Source: an uncultured Lachnospiraceae bacterium (lineage in GTDB: Bacteria; Bacillota; Clostridia; Lachnospirales; Lachnospiraceae). Taken from it: DNA of 64,000 nucleotides. Positions 35,494 through 44,508 of the stretch are shown piece by piece. Under the pieces are notes generated by a model. The model made no database searches. It saw only the letters and a program-made list of their open reading frames with translations, and had not been told where the DNA came from. The translations under genes and the position numbers were made by a program. The stretch covers positions 1 to 64,000 of the forward strand of contig CAJUBP010000021.1 in NCBI GenBank assembly GCA_910584585.1, read 5' to 3'. Numbering within the stretch: position 1 is the stretch's first letter; each line of letters starts with the position of its first letter.

Positions 35494-36786
35494 TTGACAA
35501 TAAAACGGAACAATATGAAAGAAAAACCCCAAAAGGGGAAAAGCAGTGCAGGAACGGCTGCAAAATGGAAAAATATAAAAGCGGGAAAAAGGGCAGTGCA
35601 GCTGCTGAAAAAGATTTTGAAGACAAACGAAATCTGGCTGGTTCCCGGGATTGCAGGCTGCATCTTTGGATTTATGATGCTGTCGGACGTCATTTCTTAT
35701 CGTTATACGCCCACCATATATAATATTCAGGAAGGCTCTTTTATGAACCTCTGCTTTGCGGCAGGTTTTACAGGGATATTGAGATTTATACTGCTTTATG
35801 GAACCCGGAATTGGGACATCCAGTCCAAAAGTTTTTTTCGGGAATGGGAGCGGAAACAGAGAAAGTGGCAGTTAATTCTGGGGGTGATTGCGGGAGCAGC
35901 GCTGACCGCAGCCATTCTGAATTTCAGCCACAGGCTTAACAATACCTGGGAATACGGCAATTTAAGCGGAGCCTATATTCCTTTGGGAACTGTGGCAATC
36001 CAGTGGATTGTTTGCAATTTTGTTCTGAATGCCTATATGAAAGAGCAGCTTAGGCGGTACATGGAGAATCTGGAACAGATTAATCAGAAAAATTTGGAGG
36101 CGGCGCTGCGCAGCGAACAGATGAAAGTAGATTTGATTTCCAATGTGTCTCATGATTTAAAGACTCCCCTCACATCCATGGTTGGTTACATCGAATTGAT
36201 GAAAAAAGAGGAATTGAGTGATATATTGTCTGACTATATTGAAGTCCTTTCCCGGAAGGCCCAGAAATTAAAAGAAATGATAGACAGTCTGTTTGATTTG
36301 GCAAAAACCAGCAGCGGAAACGTAGAACTGCACATGGAGTCTCTGGAGCTGAACCGCCTGATTACGCAGGTGAAGGCGGATATGGAGGATAGAATTGCAG
36401 AAAGCGGCCGGGAATTTGTGGTGATTCTCACAGAAGAGCCTACAGACTTTACCGCGGACAGCGGCTATATGTACCGGATTTGCCAGAATCTTTTGGAAAA
36501 TGCATTGAAATACTCCCAGGAGCATACCAGAATTTTTCTGAAAACAGCGGTAACGGAAGAGGGGACAAAAGTGCGGTTTGAGATTACCAACACCGCAGGC
36601 TATCCCATGAACTTCACCAAAGAACAGATTGTAGAGCGTTTTGCCAGAGGCGATGAATCCAGAACCACCGAAGGCAACGGCCTGGGTCTTGCCATCGTGA
36701 ACACCTACACAGCAGCCCTGGGCGGCCAGTTTGACGTAACCATCGACTGCGACCAGTTCCGCGCCTCCGCGGAATTTTTCAAATAA
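35494..36786 (+). CDS. Sensor histidine kinase, partner of the response regulator
   Basis: The protein has 430 residues if TTG 35494 is the start; ATG 35515 is an alternative, and neither has a strong ribosome binding site. Basic N-terminus, then four or so membrane helices (about 50-70, 84-105, 128-150, 165-190), a HisKA domain with NVSHDLKTPLTSMVG (His220) and an ATP-binding domain (NLLENALKYS, GNGLGLAIV). The short external loops suggest sensing at or in the membrane, as in VanS/BceS-like kinases, but the signal is not known. Confidence 0.88.
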   Translation: MTIKRNNMKEKPQKGKSSAGTAAKWKNIKAGKRAVQLLKKILKTNEIWLVPGIAGCIFGFMMLSDVISYRYTPTIYNIQEGSFMNLCFAAGFTGILRFILLYGTRNWDIQSKSFFREWERKQRKWQLILGVIAGAALTAAILNFSHRLNNTWEYGNLSGAYIPLGTVAIQWIVCNFVLNAYMKEQLRRYMENLEQINQKNLEAALRSEQMKVDLISNVSHDLKTPLTSMVGYIELMKKEELSDILSDYIEVLSRKAQKLKEMIDSLFDLAKTSSGNVELHMESLELNRLITQVKADMEDRIAESGREFVVILTEEPTDFTADSGYMYRICQNLLENALKYSQEHTRIFLKTAVTEEGTKVRFEITNTAGYPMNFTKEQIVERFARGDESRTTEGNGLGLAIVNTYTAALGGQFDVTIDCDQFRASAEFFK

Positions 36787-36890
36787 CACTTTTCATTTAA
36801 AAAAAACTATGATATACTTGACCATGAGGAGGGACCCGGCCCAAAACGAAGAACCTCCATAAACTAACCCCAGAAAGGAAGTATTTCAAA

Positions 36891-37031
36891 ATGAAACACG
36901 TAAAAACATTAAATACAAAAAGACTACAGAACACAGTTAAAAAAGGCGGCTGCGGAGAATGCCAGACCTCCTGCCAGTCTGCGTGCAAGACAAGCTGCAC
37001 CGTAGGAAACCAGAGCTGTGAGAACAAGTAG
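36891..37031 (+). CDS. scfA: SCIFF peptide (six cysteines in forty-five residues)
   Basis: A 46-residue precursor peptide. It begins MKHVKTLNTKRLQ and has six Cys (21, 24, 28, 32, 36, 43) in the pattern GGCGECQTSCQSACKTSC, followed by TVGNQSC. This is the almost universal SCIFF ranthipeptide of Clostridia. Its Cys residues are cross-linked by thioether bonds by the radical SAM enzyme encoded next. GAAAGGAAG lies ten bases before the ATG. The function of the mature peptide is not settled; roles in quorum sensing and metabolism have been suggested for relatives. Confidence 0.95.
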   Translation: MKHVKTLNTKRLQNTVKKGGCGECQTSCQSACKTSCTVGNQSCENK

Positions 37032-37154
37032 AGCGCATTTGAAAAGCATAAGAATAAAACCGGACCGTTCGCATCAAACGAGCGGTCATTTGTGCGTTGT
37101 GCGCGCGAAAGCGTGAAAGACGCCGAACAAGGATGGAAAGCGAGGAAACCGGCA

Positions 37155-38513
37155 GTGGTTCACCAGTATAAAAATAACGGTTACAATATCGTTTTGGATG
37201 TAAACAGCGGGGCCATACATATTGTAGATGATGTGACCTTTGACCTGATTCCCCTGTTTGAGAAAGAACTGGCAAAAGAAGAGATTATTTCGTATCTGGA
37301 TGGAAAATATCCAGTGCAGGACATTGAGGAAAGCTATGAAGAGGTAAAAACTCTGGCAGAGGAACAGCAGCTTTTCACCAGTGATGAATATGAAGATTAC
37401 ATGGAGCAGTTTAAGGACAGGCCTACAGTGGTCAAAGCATTGTGCCTGCATATTGCTCATGACTGCAATCTGGCCTGCCGTTACTGCTTTGCCGAGGAAG
37501 GGGAATACCATGGAAGAAGGGCTATGATGTCTTTTGAAGTGGGAAAGGCGGCATTGGATTTTCTCATTGCGGCCTCGGGTAACCGGCGGAATCTGGAAGT
37601 GGATTTTTTCGGCGGGGAGCCTTTGATGAATTTTGAAGTGGTGAAGGAGCTGGTTGCGTACGGAAGGGAACAGGAGAAAATTCACAACAAGAATTTCCGG
37701 TTTACCCTGACCACCAACGGCGTGCTGCTGAATGATGAGATTATGGAATTTGCCAATCAGGAAATGGCAAATGTGGTGTTAAGCATTGATGGAAGAAAAG
37801 AAGTCAATGACAGGATGCGGCCGTTTCGGAAAGGCGCTGGCAGCTATGATTTGATTGTGCCGAAATTTCAGAAGTTTGCCAAGAGCAGGAATCAGGAAAA
37901 GTATTATGTGCGGGGGACTTTCACCCGCAAGAATCTGGATTTCTCCCAGGATGTGCTGCATCTGGCGGATTTGGGATTTCAGCAGATTTCTGTGGAGCCT
38001 GTGGTGGCGCCTCCGTCCGAGGAATACGCGCTGTGCGCCGAGGATTTGCCTCAGTTATTTGAGGAATATGACAAGCTTGCCCAAGAGATGATAAAGCGTC
38101 ACAGAGAAAGGCGGGATTTTAATTTCTTTCATTTTATGATAGATTTGGAGGGCGGCCCCTGTGTGGCAAAGCGGCTTTCCGGCTGCGGATCCGGAACAGA
38201 GTATCTGGCCGTGACGCCCTGGGGGGATCTGTATCCCTGCCATCAGTTTGTGGGAAATGAAGAATTTCTCATGGGAAATGTGTTAGAAGGCGTGAAAAAT
38301 ACAGAACTGCAGAAGGAATTTAAACAATGCAACGTCTATGCAAAAGAAAACTGCAGGAACTGTTTTGCCAAATTTTACTGCAGCGGCGGCTGCGCGGCCA
38401 ATTCCCATCATTTTCACGGAAGCATTACGGATACCTATGAAATCGGCTGTGAGCTTCAGAAAAAGCGGATTGAATGCGCCATTATGATAAAAGCTGCCCT
38501 GGCAGAAGAATAA
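37155..38513 (+). CDS. scfB: SCIFF radical SAM maturase
   Basis: The protein has 452 residues from GTG 37155 (MVHQYKNNGYNIVLDVNSG), where the family normally begins; the frame is open back to 37092 without support. A peptide-binding N-terminal domain (about 1-85), the radical SAM cluster Cys104, Cys108, Cys111 (DCNLACRYC) with FGGEPLMNFE, and a Cys-rich SPASM/twitch end (CGSGTEYLAVTPWGDLYPCHQF ... CRNCFAKFYCSGGCAAN) for two more iron-sulphur clusters. It forms thioether links on the SCIFF peptide encoded just upstream. Confidence 0.94.
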   Translation: MVHQYKNNGYNIVLDVNSGAIHIVDDVTFDLIPLFEKELAKEEIISYLDGKYPVQDIEESYEEVKTLAEEQQLFTSDEYEDYMEQFKDRPTVVKALCLHIAHDCNLACRYCFAEEGEYHGRRAMMSFEVGKAALDFLIAASGNRRNLEVDFFGGEPLMNFEVVKELVAYGREQEKIHNKNFRFTLTTNGVLLNDEIMEFANQEMANVVLSIDGRKEVNDRMRPFRKGAGSYDLIVPKFQKFAKSRNQEKYYVRGTFTRKNLDFSQDVLHLADLGFQQISVEPVVAPPSEEYALCAEDLPQLFEEYDKLAQEMIKRHRERRDFNFFHFMIDLEGGPCVAKRLSGCGSGTEYLAVTPWGDLYPCHQFVGNEEFLMGNVLEGVKNTELQKEFKQCNVYAKENCRNCFAKFYCSGGCAANSHHFHGSITDTYEIGCELQKKRIECAIMIKAALAEE

Positions 38514-38532
38514 AGTAAGGAAGGAAGAAATC

Positions 38533-40677
38533 ATGAAAAAAAGTAAAGCAACAGGGATTTTGGCTCTGATTCTGGCTATCATGGTGGGTATGACCTGGTA
38601 CGCGGGAACCATTATCTCGACGGTTGGCGTAGGAGAGAACCGGAATATCAAGCTGGGACTTGACCTTGCAGGTGGTGTCAGCATCACCTACCGGGCAGTG
38701 GATGAGAATCCCTCTGCCGAAGATATGAAGGACACGGTGTACAAGCTGCAGAAACGTGTGGAGGTCTACAGCACAGAGTCCACTGTATATCAGGAAGGAA
38801 ACGACAGAATTAACATTGAGATTCCCGGCGTTTCCGACGCGAACGCTATATTAGAAGAGCTGGGTAAGCCCGGTTCCCTGGAATTCCAGAATGAGGAGGG
38901 GGAAACCCTTGTTTCGGGAACAGATATCAAGAATGCCCAGGGCGGCACTTATACAGATAATATGGGAAACCGCCAGTATGCTGTGGATTTGACTCTGACA
39001 GACGAGGGAGCGGAGAAATTTGCCAAAGCCACGGCTGACAATGTGGGCAAGACGCTGCCGATTGTTTACGACGGTCAGGTCATCAGCGAACCGGGCGTAG
39101 ATGAAGCGATTACCGGAGGAACGGCCCAGATTACCCATATGGAAAGTTTTGAGGCTGCAGAGGAACTGGCCTCCATCATCCGTATCGGTTCCCTGTCTCT
39201 GGAATTAGAAGAGCTCCATTCCAAGGTAGTGGGCGCTCAGTTGGGAGAAGAAGCCATTTCCACCAGTTTGAAAGCAGCTCTCATTGGTCTGATTCTGGTG
39301 ATGCTGTTTATGATTGTGATTTACCGGGTGCCGGGATTCACCGCCAGCCTTGCTCTTGTGCTGTATTCCGCGCTGACGGTTTGGGCGCTGTGGATTTTTG
39401 ATATCACATTGACCCTGCCGGGTATTGCGGGTATTATTTTGTCCATCGGTATGGCAGTGGACGCCAATGTTATTATTTTTGCCCGTATCCGGGAAGAAAT
39501 CGGAGCTGGCAAGACCGTAAGCACTGCTATTAAGTTGGGATACGAGAAGGCTCTTTCCGCCATTGTGGACGGCAATATTACCACATTGATTGCAGCAGTA
39601 GTGCTGGGAACCAGAGGTTCCGGTTCGGTCAAAGGCTTTGCCTACACATTGGGAATTGGTATTGTATTGTCCATGTTTACCGCGTTGGTAGTGACGCGCT
39701 GGCTGATGAAATGCTTCTATGCGCTGGGCGTGCAGGACGCTAAATTTTACGGTTCTACCACGGAACGAAAAACGATTCATTTTCTGGGAAAACGCATGGT
39801 ATTTTTTGCCATTTCCGGAGTATTGATTCTGGCAGGCGTTGTGGGAATGGTCATCAATAACTCAAAAGACGGAAGTATCCTGAATTACAGTCTGGATTTT
39901 GTAGGCGGAACTTCCACCACAGTGACTTTTAATGAAGATTACACCATCAATGAGATTGATGAGAACATTGTTCCGGTAGTGGAAGAGGTTACCGGAGATC
40001 CCAATGTTCAGACCCAGAAGATTGAGGGGACCAATCAGGTGGTGATTAAGACCCGTTCTCTGGAACTGGCGGAACGTGAATCTCTGAATCAGGCGTTGAT
40101 TGATAAATTTGACGTCAGCGAGGACGGAATTATTGCTGAGAATATCAGTTCCACAGTAAGCAACGAAATGAAATCAGACGCAATCTGGGCCGTGATTATC
40201 GCAACCATCTGTATGCTGATTTATATCTGGTTCCGGTTTAAGGATATCCGGTTTGCAGGCAGCGCGGTAATCGCCCTTTTGCATGACGTGCTGGTAGTGC
40301 TTGCATTCTATGCAGTGGCAAGGATTTCGGTAGGAAATACCTTTATTGCATGTATGCTGACCATTGTTGGTTACTCCATCAACGCTACCATCGTTATCTT
40401 TGACCGAATCCGTGAGAATCTGGGAGGAAGCAAGAAGAAGGAGCCCCAGGCTCTGATGGAAATTGCCGATCGGAGTATCACTCAGACATTGTCCAGAAGT
40501 ATCAATACTTCGCTGACTACCTTTATTATGGTATTTGTGCTGTTTATACTGGGCGTCAGCTCCATCCGGGAATTTGCCCTTCCTCTGATGGCAGGCATTA
40601 TCTGCGGCGGTTACTCTTCGGTATGTATTACCGGTGCGCTGTGGTATGTGTTTAAAGTAAAATTTGCAAAGAAATAG
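38533..40677 (+). CDS. secDF: Fused protein translocase subunit SecDF
   Basis: The protein has 714 residues; the SecD half (1-415) and SecF half (416-714) are joined in one chain, as in Bacillus. Signs are IKLGLDLAGGVSITY, IVYDGQVISEPGV, GIAGIILSIGMAVDANVIIFARIREE in SecD and LDFVGGTSTTV, TIVGYSINATIVIFDRIREN in SecF. Twelve membrane helices with large external domains. It uses the proton gradient to help late steps of Sec export. GGAAGGAAG precedes the ATG 19 bases after scfB, so it is likely one operon with the SCIFF genes. Confidence 0.95.
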   Translation: MKKSKATGILALILAIMVGMTWYAGTIISTVGVGENRNIKLGLDLAGGVSITYRAVDENPSAEDMKDTVYKLQKRVEVYSTESTVYQEGNDRINIEIPGVSDANAILEELGKPGSLEFQNEEGETLVSGTDIKNAQGGTYTDNMGNRQYAVDLTLTDEGAEKFAKATADNVGKTLPIVYDGQVISEPGVDEAITGGTAQITHMESFEAAEELASIIRIGSLSLELEELHSKVVGAQLGEEAISTSLKAALIGLILVMLFMIVIYRVPGFTASLALVLYSALTVWALWIFDITLTLPGIAGIILSIGMAVDANVIIFARIREEIGAGKTVSTAIKLGYEKALSAIVDGNITTLIAAVVLGTRGSGSVKGFAYTLGIGIVLSMFTALVVTRWLMKCFYALGVQDAKFYGSTTERKTIHFLGKRMVFFAISGVLILAGVVGMVINNSKDGSILNYSLDFVGGTSTTVTFNEDYTINEIDENIVPVVEEVTGDPNVQTQKIEGTNQVVIKTRSLELAERESLNQALIDKFDVSEDGIIAENISSTVSNEMKSDAIWAVIIATICMLIYIWFRFKDIRFAGSAVIALLHDVLVVLAFYAVARISVGNTFIACMLTIVGYSINATIVIFDRIRENLGGSKKKEPQALMEIADRSITQTLSRSINTSLTTFIMVFVLFILGVSSIREFALPLMAGIICGGYSSVCITGALWYVFKVKFAKK

Positions 40678-40763
40678 ATAAGTCATTTGATGTCTGCAAG
40701 TGGAATTATCATGATGTGTACAGATGAAATCTGTAAGTCCCAATGAGCGGACAGTTCGAAAAG

Positions 40764-40829
40764 GAAGCTGCCGGGAAATGAAATTTACCTGCCTATACGG
40801 CGGGCGGACATTTCCTGGCAGTTCTTTTA
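40764..40829 (+). terminator. Terminator after secDF
   Basis: GAAGCTGCCGGGAAATG pairs with CATTTCCTGGCAGTTC and is followed by TTTTATT. Confidence 0.75.
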
Positions 40830-40886
40830 TTAATACGATGCGTGCCAGCAGCCACCACAATATTAATAAATATATTTGAAAAAAAC

Positions 40887-40933
40887 ATTGTTTTTTTGTG
40901 CTTAATAGACAAAAAAATATATTGTTTTTTTGT
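40887..40933 (+). repeat. Repeated ATTGTTTTTTTGT upstream of the orphan cassette
   Basis: ATTGTTTTTTTGT occurs at 40887 and again at 40921, 34 bases apart, each followed by other A/T tracts. It lies just before the cassette promoter. It may bend DNA or bind a regulator. Confidence 0.5.
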
Positions 40934-40944
40934 TATTCTGCGAA

Positions 40945-40974
40945 TTGACAAAAAATTAGTATTTGAGATAATAT
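40945..40974 (+). promoter_or_regulatory. Promoter for the orphan three-gene cassette
   Basis: TTGACA (40945-40950), 18 bases, TAATAT (40969-40974). A leader of about 185 AT-rich bases follows before the first start codon, with nothing else recognised in it. Confidence 0.65.
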
Positions 40975-41159
40975 ATAGTTGATTGAAAATTGGACGGATA
41001 TGTGTGAGGGGCTGGAGCGTGTTTTTTGCATTTGATATTATTATTGAAAGACAATATCAATAATTTATAGCATAGACTGACACGGTATTAATCTATATAG
41101 AATAGAATAAAATAGAATTATAATTTACATTATAGATAAATGCCAAATGGGAGTATACA

Positions 41160-41600
41160 ATGAGAAATAGGAAAAACATATATGATGATTGGACGATTGA
41201 TTTCAAAAAAATATTAGTCTGTATTACAATCATCGTATTGGGCATCTTAATTAATATTGAGGAACCAAAAGCATTTGCAGTGGCAATAGTTGTTCAAGGA
41301 ATCAGTAATGTAGATAATTTTTGGGAGTATCTAAAAGCCAAGATAGAGACGCCATTAAAAATACTAAGCGCAATAACAATACTTCTTTCTGTTATAGCTG
41401 TCACGGTCTCCATTACGGTATTAGCGGACAAAAGCAACCTTTATGATTTAAGCAAAAATAGTTATGCAATTTATTACATGATAGGCTTCGCAGTATCTGC
41501 TGCATTTCCTATTATATTATTGCTGACAGACTTAATTCTAAACCTAAAAAAAGAAAAAATAGCAGTGCATGGAGGTGTGGAAAATGAACCTGAACTCTAA
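41160..41600 (+). CDS. Orphan cassette gene 1: membrane protein
   Basis: The protein has 146 residues. Three hydrophobic segments are visible: about 18-34 (ILVCITIIVLGILINI), 68-88 (LSAITILLSVIAVTVSITVL) and 105-126 (YYMIGFAVSAAFPIILLLTDLIL). The N-terminus is basic, so the first loop after helix 1 probably faces outwards. I know no family for it. AT content and codon use are clearly unlike the neighbouring secDF and antiporter genes. The next gene begins 17 bases before this one ends. Confidence 0.65.
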   Translation: MRNRKNIYDDWTIDFKKILVCITIIVLGILINIEEPKAFAVAIVVQGISNVDNFWEYLKAKIETPLKILSAITILLSVIAVTVSITVLADKSNLYDLSKNSYAIYYMIGFAVSAAFPIILLLTDLILNLKKEKIAVHGGVENEPEL

Positions 41601-41895
41601 TATTTTCATATTTATCATAGTAGCAATTATAATGTTTGTATTGAGTGTTGCATGGTACGTTTTTTATGCCAATTATTTGAAAAAACAGAATAATATGCAT
41701 ATAACTAGCAAAAATGAGAGAACAACGGTTTTAGAATTGGTTAAATTTGACCCCAACTGGGAAGAAATACCTGCATCTTGTCAAATAGAATTGCCAAATT
41801 CAGATGACAATATTGCAGATGCATTGCCGTATATAAAAAAATCGGATTTTGCATCTGAATTATTGGAGAATTTATATGAACGCACAAGAATTTAA
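41584..41895 (+). CDS. Orphan cassette gene 2: single-pass membrane protein
   Basis: The protein has 103 residues from ATG 41584, eight bases after GGAGGTG; an ATG at 41569 in the same frame lies before that site and is rejected. One N-terminal membrane helix (about 7-29, FIFIIVAIIMFVLSVAWYVF) is followed by a soluble tail of about 70 residues that faces the cytoplasm or exterior. No known motif. It overlaps both neighbours, which indicates coupled translation. Confidence 0.6.
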   Translation: MNLNSNIFIFIIVAIIMFVLSVAWYVFYANYLKKQNNMHITSKNERTTVLELVKFDPNWEEIPASCQIELPNSDDNIADALPYIKKSDFASELLENLYERTRI

Positions 41896-42469
41896 AACTT
41901 TTTGGGATGATTGCTTTATCCCAACATTCAATGAATTGAAAAAAACAGACAATGCTCTTTACATTCGTGACGGAAGCAGGGACTCTTTATGCAGGGAATA
42001 CAATGATATTAAAAACTTTGTAAAAAGGGCATTCATGAAACAAACTGCAATGGAGATAAAATTAGACAGGCACAAAATAGCGGCATGTTTGGCGAAAGCA
42101 ATTGTTTTGGAACGTCCGATATGCAAAGCTATTGAAAGTGGTTATACGGGAAAAGAGACTGAGTTTACCATAGCAAATGAGGTAATGGCATTTTCATCAG
42201 CAATGTCTATCATGAAAGCATACATAGAATACAAATTTAATAAACAAGATCCTTGTATTGAAAATTTTAAGTATGCATACAGCGAAATATGCAAACATGG
42301 TTTTACTTTTCCAGAAACAATCATGAATGTTGATTACAAATCGTCCGTTTGTTGGGCTTGGCATCATAACGCAATTGATGGGTATTTTGATATTTTAGGA
42401 AATGCTAATTTATTTTTTATGATTGAAAATTATTCACTAGCTGCTTATGAAAATAAAAATATCTCATAG
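41876..42469 (+). CDS. Orphan cassette gene 3: soluble protein of unknown function
   Basis: The protein has 197 residues from ATG 41876, which lies inside the end of gene 2. It looks all-helical and cytoplasmic. Conserved-looking spots include IRDGSRDSLCREYNDIKNFVKR, LDRHKIAACLAKAIVLE and WAWHHNAIDGYFDIL. His/Asp/Arg pairs could be part of an active site, but no catalytic motif I know is present. The tight overlap suggests that it works with the two membrane proteins. A terminator begins at its stop codon. Confidence 0.6.
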   Translation: MNAQEFKTFWDDCFIPTFNELKKTDNALYIRDGSRDSLCREYNDIKNFVKRAFMKQTAMEIKLDRHKIAACLAKAIVLERPICKAIESGYTGKETEFTIANEVMAFSSAMSIMKAYIEYKFNKQDPCIENFKYAYSEICKHGFTFPETIMNVDYKSSVCWAWHHNAIDGYFDILGNANLFFMIENYSLAAYENKNIS

Positions 42470-42520
42470 TCCCAAACGCAAAAAAGCCAGAATGTTTTTT
42501 TGCGTCTGGGACTATGTTTT
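42465..42520 (+). terminator. Terminator of the orphan cassette
   Basis: CATAGTCCCAAACGCAAAAA pairs with TTTTTGCGTCTGGGACTATG and is followed by TTTT. The stop codon of gene 3 lies in the left arm. Confidence 0.9.
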
Positions 42521-42594
42521 ATGCCAGAAGGATTTTTGTTTATGCATCTCTTGCGTACTCATGTCAACAGTGCCAATCACTGCTTACAGAGACT

Positions 42595-44184
42595 TTACTT
42601 ATAAATCACCACCGTGTCCCCGCGGTAAATACGGGTGCTTCCCTGTGGAATCAGGTTTTCCTCCTGACGCTTGATCAGGGCAATCAGAAGGTTTTCCGGG
42701 AGATTCAGTTCTGCAATGGTTTTCCCGCACCAGGGATGGCTGAGCGTAATCTGGATTTCTTTCAGCTTGCGGTCATTTTCGCTGCGGTAGGCGGGTACGC
42801 TCAAAATCACAGTATCCTCTGCGTGAATCCTGGTATTTCCCCTGGGTATAATGGTTTCATTGTCCCGTTTGATCATAAGGGCGAGAGAACCGGTGGGAAA
42901 GCAGACTTCCTGGACAAAACGGTTCTCCCAGTTGTGGCCTCTGGGGATATACATCTGCATCAGCGTCAATTCAGAATCGTCCTGGTAGTCGTTGAAGGTT
43001 TTGCGGATGTCGGAACTGTTGTCCACCATATCCAGTTTTTCAGCGGCAAAAGGAAGCAGAGAACCCTGAATTGCCACAGAGAGCATGGAGATAAAGAAGA
43101 CAATATGGAACAAGTCATGTTCCAGCGTTATGCCGCCGGCAATCACCATGATGGCAAATACGATGGAGGCAGCTCCCCGAAGCCCTGACCAGGAAATCAG
43201 GAGGCACTGCCGCAGGGAGGAATGAAAGGGAAGCATAATAAGGAATACTGCCGCAGGCCTTGCAATCAGCGTTAAAAACAACGCAATCGCCAAAGAGGGC
43301 AGGAAAACACCGGCAAACCGGTGGGGAAACGCCAGAAGCCCCAGCAGAAAAAAGATCAGGATCTGCGCAAGCCCTGTAATCCCGTCAAAAAAGTGTACCA
43401 GCGTAATTTTGTTATTGATGGCGCTGTTGCCCAGGATGATTCCGGTGAGATACACGCTCAGATATCCGTTTCCGCCGATCAGCGTGGGGAATGCGTAGGA
43501 GAGCAGCGCCAGGGCAATGACAAATACCGTGTCCATTCCTTCTGAAACAATGTCTCCCTTTTTTAATACCGCAATTCCGATAAATGCGCTGGCAATGCCG
43601 ATTGCCGCGCCAAACACAATCTGAGTAAACATCATTAGGGGAATGGAGGCGCCGGCGTCGCCGGAAATCATGGCAAGGGCGATCATGGTGAGCATATAGG
43701 CCATGGGATCATTGCTTCCGCTTTCAATTTCCAGCAAAGGAGCTGTGGAGTTCTTAAGGTTCAGGTTCTTCGAGCGGAGAATGGAAAATACAGAGGCGGC
43801 GTCTGTGGAACTTAAGACGGCCCCAATCAAAAAACTTTCCGTAAAGGAAAAATGCAGCGCCAGGTGGCAGAACAGACAGGTAAGGAAGGCGGTAACCGCA
43901 ACGCCGAAAGTGGAGAGCAGCGCGGCTTTTGCCGCAACCGGCCGGGCAGTCTGCCATTTTGTGCCGAAACCGCCGTAAAACATAATAAAAATCAGCGCAA
44001 CGGTGCAGAGCTGTTCCGTTATTGTGTAATTGTTAAAAGAAATTTTAAACAGTCCGTCAGAGCCGAATATCATGCCCAGGGCCATAAAGCACAGAAGGGC
44101 GGGCATACCGAATTTATTGGAAAAGCGGTTTGCGATGATACAGGAGAGGATGACGGCGCAGCATAAAAGCAGCATAATCGCCAT
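42595..44184 (-). CDS. Potassium/sodium-proton antiporter, CPA1 type with TrkA_C domains
   Basis: The protein has 529 residues from ATG 44184, eight bases after AAGGAGG; an open frame continues upstream to 44307 through a repeat and is rejected. About 13 membrane helices (residues 1-390) with SSTDAASVFSILRS and ESGSNDPMAYML typical of CPA1/NhaP antiporters. The C-terminal ~140 residues contain two TrkA_C-like parts (GNTRIHAEDTVILSV and GSTRIYRGDTVVIYK). This layout is that of YcgO/NhaP2-like K+/H+ antiporters, which are regulated by a nucleotide or ion bound to the tail. Confidence 0.9.
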   Translation of the reverse strand: MAIMLLLCCAVILSCIIANRFSNKFGMPALLCFMALGMIFGSDGLFKISFNNYTITEQLCTVALIFIMFYGGFGTKWQTARPVAAKAALLSTFGVAVTAFLTCLFCHLALHFSFTESFLIGAVLSSTDAASVFSILRSKNLNLKNSTAPLLEIESGSNDPMAYMLTMIALAMISGDAGASIPLMMFTQIVFGAAIGIASAFIGIAVLKKGDIVSEGMDTVFVIALALLSYAFPTLIGGNGYLSVYLTGIILGNSAINNKITLVHFFDGITGLAQILIFFLLGLLAFPHRFAGVFLPSLAIALFLTLIARPAAVFLIMLPFHSSLRQCLLISWSGLRGAASIVFAIMVIAGGITLEHDLFHIVFFISMLSVAIQGSLLPFAAEKLDMVDNSSDIRKTFNDYQDDSELTLMQMYIPRGHNWENRFVQEVCFPTGSLALMIKRDNETIIPRGNTRIHAEDTVILSVPAYRSENDRKLKEIQITLSHPWCGKTIAELNLPENLLIALIKRQEENLIPQGSTRIYRGDTVVIYK

Positions 44185-44254
44185 GGAAGATTCCTCCTTA
44201 TGATATCTGAGAATGAGATGATTGGTTGCAGTAAATATGTAAGTATATGCCATT

Positions 44255-44346
44255 ATAGCATAGAGCAGAAACAGAGAATGTGAAGATTTGATGAACTTTT
44301 CTAGCATAGAGCAGAAGCAGGGAATGTGAAGATTTGATGAATTTTT
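44255..44346. repeat. Tandem ~47-bp direct repeat
   Basis: TAGCATAGAGCAGAAACAGA and the following GAATGTGAAGATTTGATGAA at 44257 are repeated at about 44304 with few changes. Upstream of the antiporter gene. Confidence 0.75.
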
Positions 44347-44349
44347 CAG

Positions 44350-44387
44350 AAAAAAGAAAAACCGGAAAGATCCGGCTTCTCTTTTTT
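44350..44387. terminator. Terminator for the gene at 44509
   Basis: AGAAAAACCGGA and TCCGGCTTCTCTTTTTT form a stem with A/T tracts on both sides; on the reverse strand it ends in a T run. Confidence 0.7.
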
Positions 44388-44418
44388 GAGTTTTTTATGA
44401 GTGTATTCATTTCGGCAG

Positions 44419-44490
44419 CTAAGGAACTGTCCAGAAATCACTTTTAAATTCCGCGCAATATTTAAAAGTCATTTCTGAACAGTTCCTTAG
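44419..44490. repeat. Dispersed palindromic element, 72-bp form (site 6)
   Basis: GCTAAGGAACTGTCCAGAAA then TCACTTTTAAA, inverted after about ten bases as TTTAAAAGTCATTTCTGAAC then AGTTCCTTAGC. It lies right after the gene at 44509 and has the same ends as sites 1 and 2. Confidence 0.85.
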
Positions 44491-44508
44491 CGATAAGCTT
44501 CTTAATGA

